36,307 bases of DNA, taken from the NCBI RefSeq assembly GCF_910592395.1, contig NW_027020278.1:1-36307 (forward strand), written 5' to 3'. The position numbers and the translations under genes are program-made. Of the stretch, positions 28,350 to 36,307 are shown in pieces. The notes beneath the pieces are model-generated. The model was not told where the DNA came from, did not search any database, and was given only the letters and a program-made list of their open reading frames with translations. Source of the DNA: Lineus longissimus (Eukaryota; Nemertea; Pilidiophora; Heteronemertea; Lineidae). The first letter of the stretch is position 1; every line of letters begins with the position of its first letter.

Positions 28350-29199
28350 TAGTTGTACTTCCACCTATCAAATCCCCGTGTCTTTTGCGCTTACACCCTA
28401 TGAATTGACGTGTCTAAATAGACCCATGTGTCAAATCCCCGTGTTGATTAGCCCCATCGAGCTCGATGGGGCTAATCAGGGGCTAATTTAGACCCGTGTT
28501 CAACACGGGTTTTTTTATAGGTGGGATCTGAATAGACACGGCCATTGCAAGTTCTAAGATCCGGCGACATATGGCGCGGTGTAGTTGCCGAGACAAGACC
28601 ACAATTGATTTTTTAAGCCTTTTAGCAGTTAAATTGTCAATGTTTGACCGCGAAGCATCAAAGAATGCGTCAAGTAGTGAAACTGAAATTCGGATATGAT
28701 ATACGGGTTAGTCTTGCAAGTAACTGGTGCGATTTAAAATGGTGATTGACCACGGAAATTGTTTTATAATCGACAAATTAGACAGACTTTGATATTTCCA
28801 CTCTTTTCAGCCAACTGGCAGGAAAAACTCAAAACACGCCACCTATTATCCAATTAGCAAAATTCGAAATTAATTTTTTCATCAAATAATTTCTTTATAT
28901 CTGTAGACTTGCCACAACAAATATTTTTTCAATACCTCTCCAAATATGTACTTGAGAGTAAAAAACATGCACTTGTCTAATTGATAGGCCTCGACCCTCC
29001 AACCTATGAATATTCATTAGTGGTCTTGTCTCTGCCTCGGTATTGCGCATGCGAAATTCCCTCCAATGGGAAAGAAACACAGGAGAGCTCCCTACCTACA
29101 GCGCACCTGTCGCCGGGGCTATTAACCATTATCTTACACCACTGATAGGTGCAAGTCTTGAAAAAACACGGGGTTTTATGATAGGCGGAACTACTACTT
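28350..29199. mobile_element. 0.85-kb TIR element splitting the minisatellite
   Basis: The left end, GTTGTACTTCCACCTATCA then CCCCGTGT, is mirrored at the right by ACACGGGG then TGATAGGCGGAACTACTAC. Minisatellite units break off and resume exactly at its edges, so insertion is clear. A third, internal copy of the terminal motif (AACACGGG...TATAGGTGGGA, about 28503-28527) suggests a smaller element nested within. It has no credible ORF. Confidence 0.75.
28445..28478. repeat. 34-bp perfect palindrome
   Basis: Self-complementary without spacer, centred on GAGCTC at 28459-28464; each arm is TGATTAGCCCCATCGAG or its complement. A second tight hairpin, ACCCGTGTT-C-AACACGGGT, lies at 28492-28510 and is followed by a run of seven T. 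Confidence 0.9.
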
Positions 29200-29634
29200 T
29201 TAATATCAGAGACAACCGCAGTTGCATCTGGATACAAAGACTGTGAAATATCATGTCATAGACAACACCAACCACATTTGGATACAAAGCAAGGATACAA
29301 AGACTGTGGAATATCATATCAGAGACACCACTAGTCACATCTGGATACAAGGACTGTGAAATATCATATCAGAGACAGCACCAGATGTATCTGGATACAA
29401 GGACTGTGGACTATAATATCAGAGACATCCGCAGTCGCATCCGGATACAAAGACTGTGAAATATCATGTCATAGACAACACCAACCACATTTGGGTACAA
29501 AGACTGTGGAATATCATATCAGAGACAACACCAATCGCATCCGGATACAAGGACTGTGAAATATCATTATCATAGACAACACCAGTTGTATCTGGATACA
29601 AGGAGTGTGGAATATCATATCAGAGACAACACCA
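29200..29634 (+). repeat. 50-bp minisatellite, array B (about nine units)
   Basis: Units AGAGACAACACCARTCGCAT, CYGGATACAARGACTGTGRA, ATATCATATC repeat at 29371, 29421, 29471, 29521, 29572 and 29622, and irregularly before that. One unit near 29290 has a short internal duplication (GCAAGGATACAAAG). Confidence 0.9.
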
Positions 29635-29639
29635 GGGGT

Positions 29640-30530
29640 CAAGGAGCAACTAAAAAAAGATGTACAGATTGAACCCAAAATATGATATCAATTGTAAATG
29701 TTTTATTTTAGGTAGTAGTAGTAGGAGGTATGTACACCATATACAGGGATAAATGCTGGGAAGAGAATGCAATAATATTGTAGTTGGGATGACAGGCTTA
29801 GGTACTCAATAACTACCTGCTGTTCAATGAGTTAATGAATTGATACATCTCTGATCTACGTACATTTGCCTTTTGTTGTGAAAGTATTCTAATTTCCTGA
29901 CAAAGGTAACATTGCTGTTGAGGTGACTTCGGTGGGCATTTCTTTGGTGTTAGTGCAGACACAGTTTTGGTAAGATGTCTTAACAACAAAACAACAAAAC
30001 TTATCCATTTACATGTTCTAAATTGTAAAAAGTGAAGCTTGAGCCATACTTCTTTCAAAGATTGTTAATCTGAGTGGCATCATGTTTATCTGTCTATTTG
30101 TCCAATGAATTAAACAAGACAATTGTTGAGTCAAGGATGTGATAGGCATGTCAGTTCCCCCTACTGGCTACCTCATGAAGAACTCCGTGTTTCTGTAGCT
30201 GGAGTTGTCTCTGAAAGGAGTAAGAAAACATCTAGTCAGATAGGTGAGATGCGAGTATAAAGACAAAAGCTTTTACCTGTTGGCGTCAATGAACAGTGAA
30301 GATTGTTGCAAAGCTTACTTCGGGTTGATGAAAAACAATGCCAGCAAAATGGGCTGGGATTTAAGATTGTTGGAAAAGGTCTATTAAAAACTCAGGTTAC
30401 AATGATCCTCCACACATAATTGAGAGTGGACCACTGGGGAATTTTATTTTACAATGAAATGTCCTGGGGACATTGTGCTCACCTGGGAATCATTAAATTG
30501 CAGATGAAATGACATATGGAGGTTAAATTG
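29640..30530. other. Gene-free stretch
   Basis: Short ORFs only, for example 29813-30058 on minus with no family features. A GTAGTAGTAGTAGGAGG run lies near 29711. Confidence 0.4.
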
Positions 30531-31490
30531 ATAAACTAGGTCACAATTGACCTTAATTGGGTCAACTTGTATAGATCCCATTAGGTGTCTCCATATAAAA
30601 TTTGAAGAATCTCAGACAAATAGTAGTGAAGATATCAACTTTAAGTGGAATTTTATAGTTTGACCTTTCTGACCTTGGAAACTAGGTCAAGGTTAAAATG
30701 TTACAAGCTCTATGTCAATCTTGATCATATCAATCAAATAATTCACCTTTGAAGATCACAAAGTGAAGGTTTCTTGATATAACTGACATTGAGTGTTATG
30801 TCATGACCTGACCTATTTACACCTGAAAAGTAGGTCACATTGACCTGAATTTTTGTAAATATGTACACATGCCCAATACCTGTCTACATATCAAATTTGA
30901 AGGGCCTAGGATAATTACTGACAAAACGCGCTACCTTCGCTGAATTTTTAGAGTCTGACCCATGTGACCTTCAAAAGTAGGTCAAATCAGAAACCCGCAC
31001 ATTATGTCATGTAGTCTCATCAGAAGTACTGACAGTAACAATTTCATTGTTCTAGCTAGTGAGTCTACAACAAGTGATGACGAAATGTGCCACCTGCGGT
31101 GAAATTATAGAGTTTGACCTCTGTAACCTTGAAAAGTAGGTCAAATCAAAAACCCGGGTATTATGTCATGTAGTCTCTTCAGAGGTATCCACAGAAAAAA
31201 ATTCAAGATCCTAGCTATCAGCATTCATGAGATATTGACAAAATAAGGTTTTCAAAGATGGCCGCCTGGAGCCCAGAAAGTAGGTCAAATTGCAATGATT
31301 TTCGGTATGTCAGGTCATGCTGTCATAATCCATCCACACACCAAGTTTCAACCTCCTAGACTCAATGGTGAGCAAACGTGCCACCATTGTTGACGGACGC
31401 CGGACGGACGGCCCGACGGCCCGACAGACAGCCCGACGACGGACGACGGACAAGACGTGACGGCATAAGCTCACCTAGGTGAGCTAAAAA
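30531..31490 (+). repeat. ~150-bp-period repeat element with AGGTCA motifs, GACGGAC-rich tail and terminal palindrome
   Basis: The motif CTAGGTCA or GTAGGTCA recurs at about 30537, 30682, 30830, 30978, 31136 and 31280: spacings 145, 148, 148, 158, 144. Copies around it share phrases such as TGACCTTGAAAAGTAGGTCA and ATTATGTCATGTAGTCTC. A CpG-rich GACGGAC/GCCCGAC tract (31390-31450) and an 18-bp perfect palindrome, AGCTCACCTAGGTGAGCT (31468-31485), followed by AAAAAA close the element. A core of ~150-160-bp tandem units with a 3' hairpin recalls bivalve pearl elements and Helentron-type non-autonomous elements; classification is inference. Confidence 0.65.
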
Positions 31491-32414
31491 ATGGTTTATT
31501 CCAAAAAAATTATATAAGAAAACCCCAAACGAAGCAAAAGGTCATTGTTGGAGGTTCTATTGTTGCAACATACTAAAGACTACTCATACCCATTACATTA
31601 TGGCGCAATGGTGGAAATGATATTGAAAGAAGACATCAACTGACATTTTCCATCAAACAAAAAATAACAACTACAAATTGTATTAACCCCCTTGTTCCAA
31701 TCAGATTCAAATACGGGCGACTCGTTCAAAAACCGCGGTGATTCGTACATGTTGAATAGACATCCGTACATGTCCGAAACTAAGTACGCTTGCGCACTTG
31801 CTAAGAGTATAATGACGTCATCTACTGGCATCATAGTATGACGTCATCTGTGATGAAGTTTGCGTTTATTGTTGTCCGTGGGTTGCGCATTTCTCATTGT
31901 TTAGACGTTATGTTTTTTGACGTTGCAAAAACTTCATTGAACAACATGGCGTTTTACCGAAAGAACATCCTGCACCGGGTCTCATGACCAAAGTTATCGC
32001 ATTATACCGCCTTTGCCCTTTTCACTTAATCATAAAGCTAGCACAGTTGCGAGGCCTTCACGTGAGTTTGTTAATTTCCGCATATATCATTTGTGTAATG
32101 CGTATATAATGTCAATTGAAAGTGGCTAATTGCGAGCTTGGACTAGTAGCAGATATAGACGAATTTGAATAGATGAAAATTCATTTTCAGAGAAACTTTG
32201 TCACCTTACGACGTCATTGTCGTCTGGTTTGTTGTCACAAATAGGATGTGTCAGTGAAGACCAAGCATTGCAGCATTTGTGTGTTAAATGAAGAACATAT
32301 TAAAGAGTTGTCGATACATGTGCGTTATTTTGGTGTAATTCTCGAAATAGTGAACTTTTGGTTTGAACTTATCGTCATTCTGTCAAAAGAGACTTGTTTG
32401 CCTCTATCTGAATA
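31491..32414. other. Gene-free stretch
   Basis: ORFs here (31598-31834 minus, 32248-32481 plus) lack family features, and the second runs into the Tigger-like MITE. Paired ATGACGTCATC motifs lie at about 31811-31820 and 31839-31848. Confidence 0.4.
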
Positions 32415-32416
32415 TA

Positions 32417-32576
32417 CAGTGGAACCTCCCTTAGCGGACACCTCTCTATTAAGGACACTAGTTTTGGTCCCAAATTGGTAGTTTCTATTCAATTTGACCT
32501 CTCTAATCAGGACGACTCTCTATTAAGGACAGCACTTGCCAGTCCCGAAGGTGTCCTTAATAGAGAGGTTCTACTG
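32417..32576 (+). mobile_element. Tigger-like (Tc1/mariner) MITE, copy B
   Basis: 160 bp starting CAGTGGAACCTCCCTTAGCG and ending GAGAGGTTCTACTG, flanked by TA (32415-32416, 32577-32578). Its ends fold on themselves over about 40 bp (CTCTCTATTAAGGACAC and complement). It is colinear with copy A at 18737-18915 and slightly shorter. Confidence 0.85.
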
Positions 32577-32609
32577 TATATGTTAGGCATTATCGACCGA
32601 TTTGCCCTA

Positions 32610-32700
32610 TAGATTGATCGCGCAGCGCCATCTATGGTTCTGTCGTTTGTGCAAGCATCGGTCGATGGCTCAGCGCGATCTATCGATGGGTTGTGTAATG
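32610..32700. repeat. GCGCAGCGC/ATCGATCGAT-type repeat block, left
   Basis: Contains CGCGCAGCGCCATCTATGG and CAGCGCGATCTATCGATGG. The same motif class recurs at 34255-34350, so the two blocks bracket the Ulp1/PHD gene remnant and may be the subterminal repeats of its carrier element. Confidence 0.5.
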
Positions 32701-32789
32701 GATACTGGGATTGGACAGGAGTGCGTGATGAGGGCCGTGCGTGGGTCTGCATGCGGGATGTGCTCGAGGGTTGAGGTAGGGGGTTGACG

Positions 32790-33660
32790 GCTAGGGTAGG
32801 CCGAAGGGTTTAACAAGGATTAGGATTAGGGTTGGGTCAGCTAGGGATAGGGGTTGGCTAGGATTGAGGTAAGGCCTAAATGCATGTCTTTTCCTTCCTA
32901 ACCTCAGTTTTGAATAAAAAGGTATAAATAAGACACGCTTCAGCTGTAACCTTTTTTCTGCTTTCTTGCATTATGATTCTATGAATCTTTTATAATGGCC
33001 CACCCTTGAAGATGTTGGTATGTTAAGCCTTTCTTTAGTTGACCTATATATAAGGCGAGGTGAGACGGTTTTTGCTAAGCCAGCTAGTTGCCCATGTAGA
33101 AGTTTAAAATGTCCTAGGAGAGAATGCCCGGGACACAAAGGATTCTATTATGCGCTTCAGTCTCTGAGCTATTGACGGTCAGGACACTTTTTCCAGGGGG
33201 GCATTTGTTACTGTTACACCGGCCTTTGCGTATTTTGATCACCAAGCTTCTTCTACAATGCAATGAAATAAAGTGAAATTGATTTCAATATACATTTATT
33301 TATCTATTTTATATACCAGTTGATACATGATTTATTTACAATAGTACAAATCTTAATATATAATGTTAAAATGTAAAACTTTGAAAATACCGGTATCTTT
33401 TATTTCATACAAAGTTTACAACAATATTGAATATGTTAATATGTAAAAGTTTAAAAGCATCTTTATTTCATACCACGTTTACAAACTCTTTATCCTTTAT
33501 ATTTAACATTACATTTAAAAATATTTATTTATTTCAGTTGCATAAAAAGTTATCGTCGGGCGTGCCACCGTTGTCACATTTATTTTGTTAAAGTCCAAAA
33601 AATTCCAACTGAAGTGGTGAAGAGTCATACGAGTCACTAGCAACTGTTGCACTTCCACTC
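32790..33660. other. Gene-free, partly AT-rich stretch with an imperfect ~73-bp duplication
   Basis: TGTTAAAATGTAAAACTTTG...TTTATTTCATAC...GTTTACAA at 33361-33422 is echoed at 33433-33487. A short run of GATTAGGATTAGGGTT lies near 32819. No gene is seen. Confidence 0.45.
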
Positions 33661-33664
33661 TCTC

Positions 33665-34268
33665 TTAAGATTCATCTATCACGCACGCTACATGAAACCA
33701 CTCTTTGCACTTCTCGCACTCCACCATGAAATCTCCGTTATCTGGACATCTGCATGCACAGTAGATTGGCGTAGTCTCCTGGAACCGTATTTCTCTCTGG
33801 TGGTGAGTCACATTGGATGGGAAAGGTGAAATCACACCGGTATTGACACATTGTCCGAAATGTTTCCGAAGCGACTTTTTATCATATTTCAACTCAGTTG
33901 GATTCTCCCCGAACAGAATTGAAGTTGCGAAGGCTATGGTGTAGAGTCCACAATCATGAGAATTCGTTTGGCGATCCACGTTCATGACATTCGTTGTCAG
34001 ATATTTCTCGGGGCGGTGGCAGTAGCGAGCGATGACTTTTACGGTTGCAGGGGAAGGGTTCTTAAGTAAAGAGTCTATCGAAGGTATATCGAAGCTTATA
34101 TTCTGCTCTAGTAGCGTGTCTTGCAACCCTGATACTGTTTGAAATGTTTTTTTTCAAAAGTGTGCTTGCAGCAGTCATATGGCAGTCGTTCAACCACGTC
34201 TTGGCAGTGTCGATTTCTTCGCGTTCTTTACTCGTCAGGAGGACCATTTGTAGTTCGCGCAGCGCCAT
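33665..34268 (-). pseudogene. Ulp1-type cysteine protease fused to PHD finger, frameshifted and internally deleted
   Basis: The N-terminal part (34268 down to about 34154) reads LTSKEREEIDTAKTWLNDCH, the opening of a Ulp1/SENP-like fold (W-L-N-D). An A8 run (34146-34153) then shifts the frame. The downstream frame to 33665 has SPATVKVIARYCHRPEKYL, then the catalytic Gln and Cys in DRQTNSHDCGLYTIAFATSI (Q53, C59 of that frame), then a PHD-like start, YCACRC...CEKCKEWFHVAC, cut short before its last Cys pair. The segment that should hold the catalytic His is missing between FDIPS and IDSLL. Ulp1-PHD proteins of this kind are multicopy in invertebrate genomes and linked to DNA transposons; the superfamily here is not determined. 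Confidence 0.72.
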
Positions 34269-34350
34269 CGATCGATGCCTGTGCTATCTATCGATGCCCG
34301 CGCTATTTACCGATCTGTAGAAAGCGCAGCGCTATCGCTCGATGGATCAG
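34255..34350. repeat. GCGCAGCGC/ATCGATCGAT-type repeat block, right
   Basis: Contains CGCGCAGCGCCATCGATCG and AGCGCAGCGCTATCGCTCG plus two further CTATCTATCGATG-type phrases, matching the block at 32610-32700. Confidence 0.5.
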
Positions 34351-34487
34351 ATCCACTGATAGCACGTAACATATATGGGATTGACTGAGTGACATTTAGT
34401 GAATTGTCATTGAATAACATTGAGTCAAGTTATTATCGGCAACAAGTGACATTCATTAAGTCAAAGGAGAATCATCTGATGTGAAAT

Positions 34488-35284
34488 CGGTGTATCGCCA
34501 TTTCGCCTACAATCATTTTGCCTACAGCCATTTCGCCTACAATCATTTCGCCTATAACCATTTCGCCTACAGCCTTTTTGCCTAACCATTTCGCCTATTA
34601 TCCATTTCGCCTACTAGCCATTTTGCCTACTTGTCTTTTCGCCTACTAGCCATTTCGCCTACTTTTACTGCTATTTTTGTTTTTTTATGAATTGGAAGAA
34701 AAGTAGGACTTTCTGGATATTTGTATTAAACAGAGGTGGTTTGAGGCAAATTTTTAGCTGGCAGATAGTAGTACGGTCACTATACATTAGCAGAAAATTA
34801 GTCAGTTTGCTTATGTTGTGTGACACACTTTATAGTGATCCAATTAATCCAGTAACCAAATTAGAGCATCAACAACAACAAATAAGTGTGTATGATGATT
34901 GGGACTCTAAAAGGGAAATGGGATACAATCCTCTGCTACAGTAGGCCTACATAGGGCCAAACATATGTGGTGGATTTGCAAATCCTCTGCAAAAGTAGGT
35001 ATAAGGCTAGATAACTTATATTTTTTACTGATACTGGTATCAATATGGAGGATTTAAAACAAATATATTCAGAATTATGTGAAATGGTATTTTCTGTATG
35101 TAGGCGAAATGGCAGTAGGCGAAATGGCGAGAAGGCGAAATGGTGGGTAGGCGAAATGGCAGGTAGGCAAAATGGCAAGTAGGCGAAATGAGAAATAGGC
35201 GAAATGGCTGTAGGCGAAATGGCATTTTTTGGTAGGCGAAATGGCTGTAGGCAAAATGATTGTAGGCGAAATGGCGATAAACCG
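34488..35284. mobile_element. Element with inverted terminal arrays of a ~15-bp repeat
   Basis: The left array (to about 34665) is built of CATTTCGCCTACAAT/AGC units, at least ten copies. The right array (about 35098-35279) is the same unit inverted, GTAGGCGAAATGGC. The outermost 48 bp (34493-34540 and 35232-35279) are identical as reverse complements, and similarity extends a few bases further out (CGGTG versus AACCG). The 430-bp core holds only a short ORF without features. Confidence 0.85.
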
Positions 35285-35351
35285 TTAAATCTTCATTTGA
35301 TTTTTAGAACTGACAGTCTTAGTATACTAGTCTCTGAGTAAAACACATAGC

Positions 35352-35786
35352 ATGGGTGAAACCAACGATCGTGAAAGTCAGAGTGGCTCAGCGCCACCTG
35401 CTTCTCTGTTGAGGAGATATGAGAGGATATCTCGTCCTGATTTTGTGCAAATCAAAGAGGATGTTCTGAAGCTCACATTGAGAACAGGAAACGTCGTAGT
35501 TCTAGCAGTGTTAGGTCGTACGTGTTTATGGTATCTTCCTGGTGTCGATGCTGCTGGGTGGCTCCTCTCAGTTCTGTGGGGCCTAGCTGGAAGAGGGCCA
35601 ACACACCCGGTGATGCCTCATCTTGGTTTACATCTCAGCTACTTGATCAATCGAAGGACAACTCATGATTCCTCATCAATATTGTTTAATATCTTGGCGT
35701 ATGGTATATGGTACAGAAATGTAGGACTTGCCTACTCCATGTCTCGGACCCCACTCTCTCATACATCAAATCCAATGCAGAACTAG
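35352..35786 (+). CDS. Unrecognised 144-aa ORF
   Basis: Starts MGETNDRESQSGSAPPASLL in an A-rich context (CATAGCATGG). The first 55 residues look like real coding sequence: a polar Ser-rich start, then LLRRYERISRPDFVQIKEDVLKL. The later part (GRTCLWYLPGVDAAGWLLSVLW) is hydrophobic and could be intron read-through; a donor-like GTTAGG/GTCGTA lies near residue 54. I recognise no family. It lies about 200 bp upstream of the BEL/Pao-like gag frame and could be unrelated, or an upstream exon or leader ORF. Confidence 0.25.
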   Translation: MGETNDRESQSGSAPPASLLRRYERISRPDFVQIKEDVLKLTLRTGNVVVLAVLGRTCLWYLPGVDAAGWLLSVLWGLAGRGPTHPVMPHLGLHLSYLINRRTTHDSSSILFNILAYGIWYRNVGLAYSMSRTPLSHTSNPMQN

Positions 35787-35993
35787 TCTACGCCATTTCT
35801 CAGACCCGACTTCCTCACACAACAAATCGTTGCTAGCTCCCCCCAATAATTAATCAATATGTTATATAATATTCAATGGTGTGATCTGAACCTGTCGGCC
35901 AACACATATTTTAACCCTTGTGGCAACCTGCCAACAACCCTAGGATTCCCGATACCTGTAATATGTTACATGCTAATGTGAGCTATATACTAA

Positions 35994-36307
35994 GCCATAG
36001 GCCTACATCGCAAACACCTAACCTTACAGCAGCTAAGACTGCAGGAATTACGACAACTCAAGAAAGAATACTTCAAGGTCAGAAATGACATTTTCGATAT
36101 CTTGTCAGAAGAGGTAGAGGATGAGTGTCAGAACATTAGCACGTTTCACCGGGAATTCAGGCGAGTTGATGACAAAGCGACGAGCTACATAAAAGAAGTT
36201 GAAGCAGAAGTTTCACAGTCAAGTTCCTCATCTGACCAAAGTGTACAGCACTTAACAAGCGGAAGCAGGAATCCAGGTGCAATAAAGCTGCCAAAATTGA
36301 ATTTGCC
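35994..36307 (+). CDS. gag: BEL/Pao-type Gag, N-terminal fragment (runs off the right edge)
   Basis: The frame opens after the TAA at 35991-35993 and is open to the window end. It encodes LQQLRLQELRQLKKEYFKV and NISTFHREFRRVDDKATSYI (a helical, coiled-coil-like region), then Ser-rich sequence and finally PGAIKLPKLNLP. That last motif is the start of the conserved block of BEL/Pao Gag proteins (DUF1759-type, LPKL-LP followed by F-G). No ATG lies in the visible frame before the helical region, so the start is upstream, spliced, or lost; CCTTACAG at 36022-36029 could be an acceptor. Confidence 0.6.

Noticed and set aside
28492-28517. Hairpin plus T-run as a bacterial-type terminator
   Set aside because: The context is eukaryotic repeat DNA; the hairpin belongs to inverted motifs of the TIR element.
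28104-29634. Regular direct repeats as a CRISPR-like array
   Set aside because: The 50-bp units are contiguous with no unique spacers, and the genome is animal; it is a minisatellite.
32815-32880. Interstitial telomere-like repeat (GATTAGGATTAGGGTT)
   Set aside because: Only two or three irregular units with no continuous TTAGGG run.

Overview
This is animal (metazoan) nuclear DNA, almost certainly from a marine invertebrate. The evidence is spliced genes with GT-AG introns, no prokaryotic operon signals, and a dense nested population of metazoan transposable elements (TEs): Ty3/gypsy, BEL/Pao-like, PIF/Harbinger, Tigger-like MITEs, THAP-domain transposase relatives and a Polinton/Maverick-like capsid cluster. 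Species cannot be fixed from sequence alone. Tandem-core repeats at 30.5-31.5 kb resemble elements described from bivalves, so a mollusc or another lophotrochozoan is a guess. I see no ordinary host housekeeping gene, tRNA, rRNA or CRISPR.

Layout. 1-2035 (minus): three closely spaced ORFs of an endogenous Polinton/adintovirus-like element, including a double-jelly-roll-type capsid protein. 2235-2364: a hairpin-forming repeat. 2366-4569 (plus): a 5'-truncated Ty3/gypsy element (integrase C-terminus, long 3' tail, 3' LTR) whose LTR cuts the last recognisable exon of a decayed THAP transposase gene lying on the minus strand at 4570-7939. A ZSWIM-like exon fragment and a 46-bp direct repeat sit inside that gene.

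8633-24845 is one complete Ty3/gypsy insertion. It has two 268-bp LTRs (4 mismatches), a 4-bp GTTT target duplication, a PBS, a 1.7-kb leader, a gag with an N-terminal helix-hairpin-helix-like domain, a pol that runs from protease straight into integrase with no reverse transcriptase or RNase H, and an extra zinc-finger ORF between pol and the 3' LTR. A PIF/Harbinger transposon (12232-20700) interrupts its gag. The Harbinger element carries a four-exon DDE transposase with two small lesions and a four-exon Myb/SANT partner gene that joins perfectly in frame. It has itself received a THAP-bearing TIR element (15221-16552), two small TWA-duplication MITEs and a Tigger-like MITE. The stack is therefore four levels deep: host, Ty3, Harbinger, and smaller elements.

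24846-36307 is repeat-rich DNA without intact genes of known function: degenerate short tandem repeats, a TIR element at 27032-27633, a 50-bp minisatellite split by an 0.85-kb TIR element containing a 34-bp perfect palindrome, a ~150-bp-period repeat rich in AGGTCA, a second Tigger-like MITE, a broken Ulp1-protease/PHD-finger gene (33665-34268, minus), an element whose inverted termini are arrays of a ~15-bp repeat (34488-35284), an unrecognised 144-aa ORF, and the start of a BEL/Pao-type gag running off the right edge.
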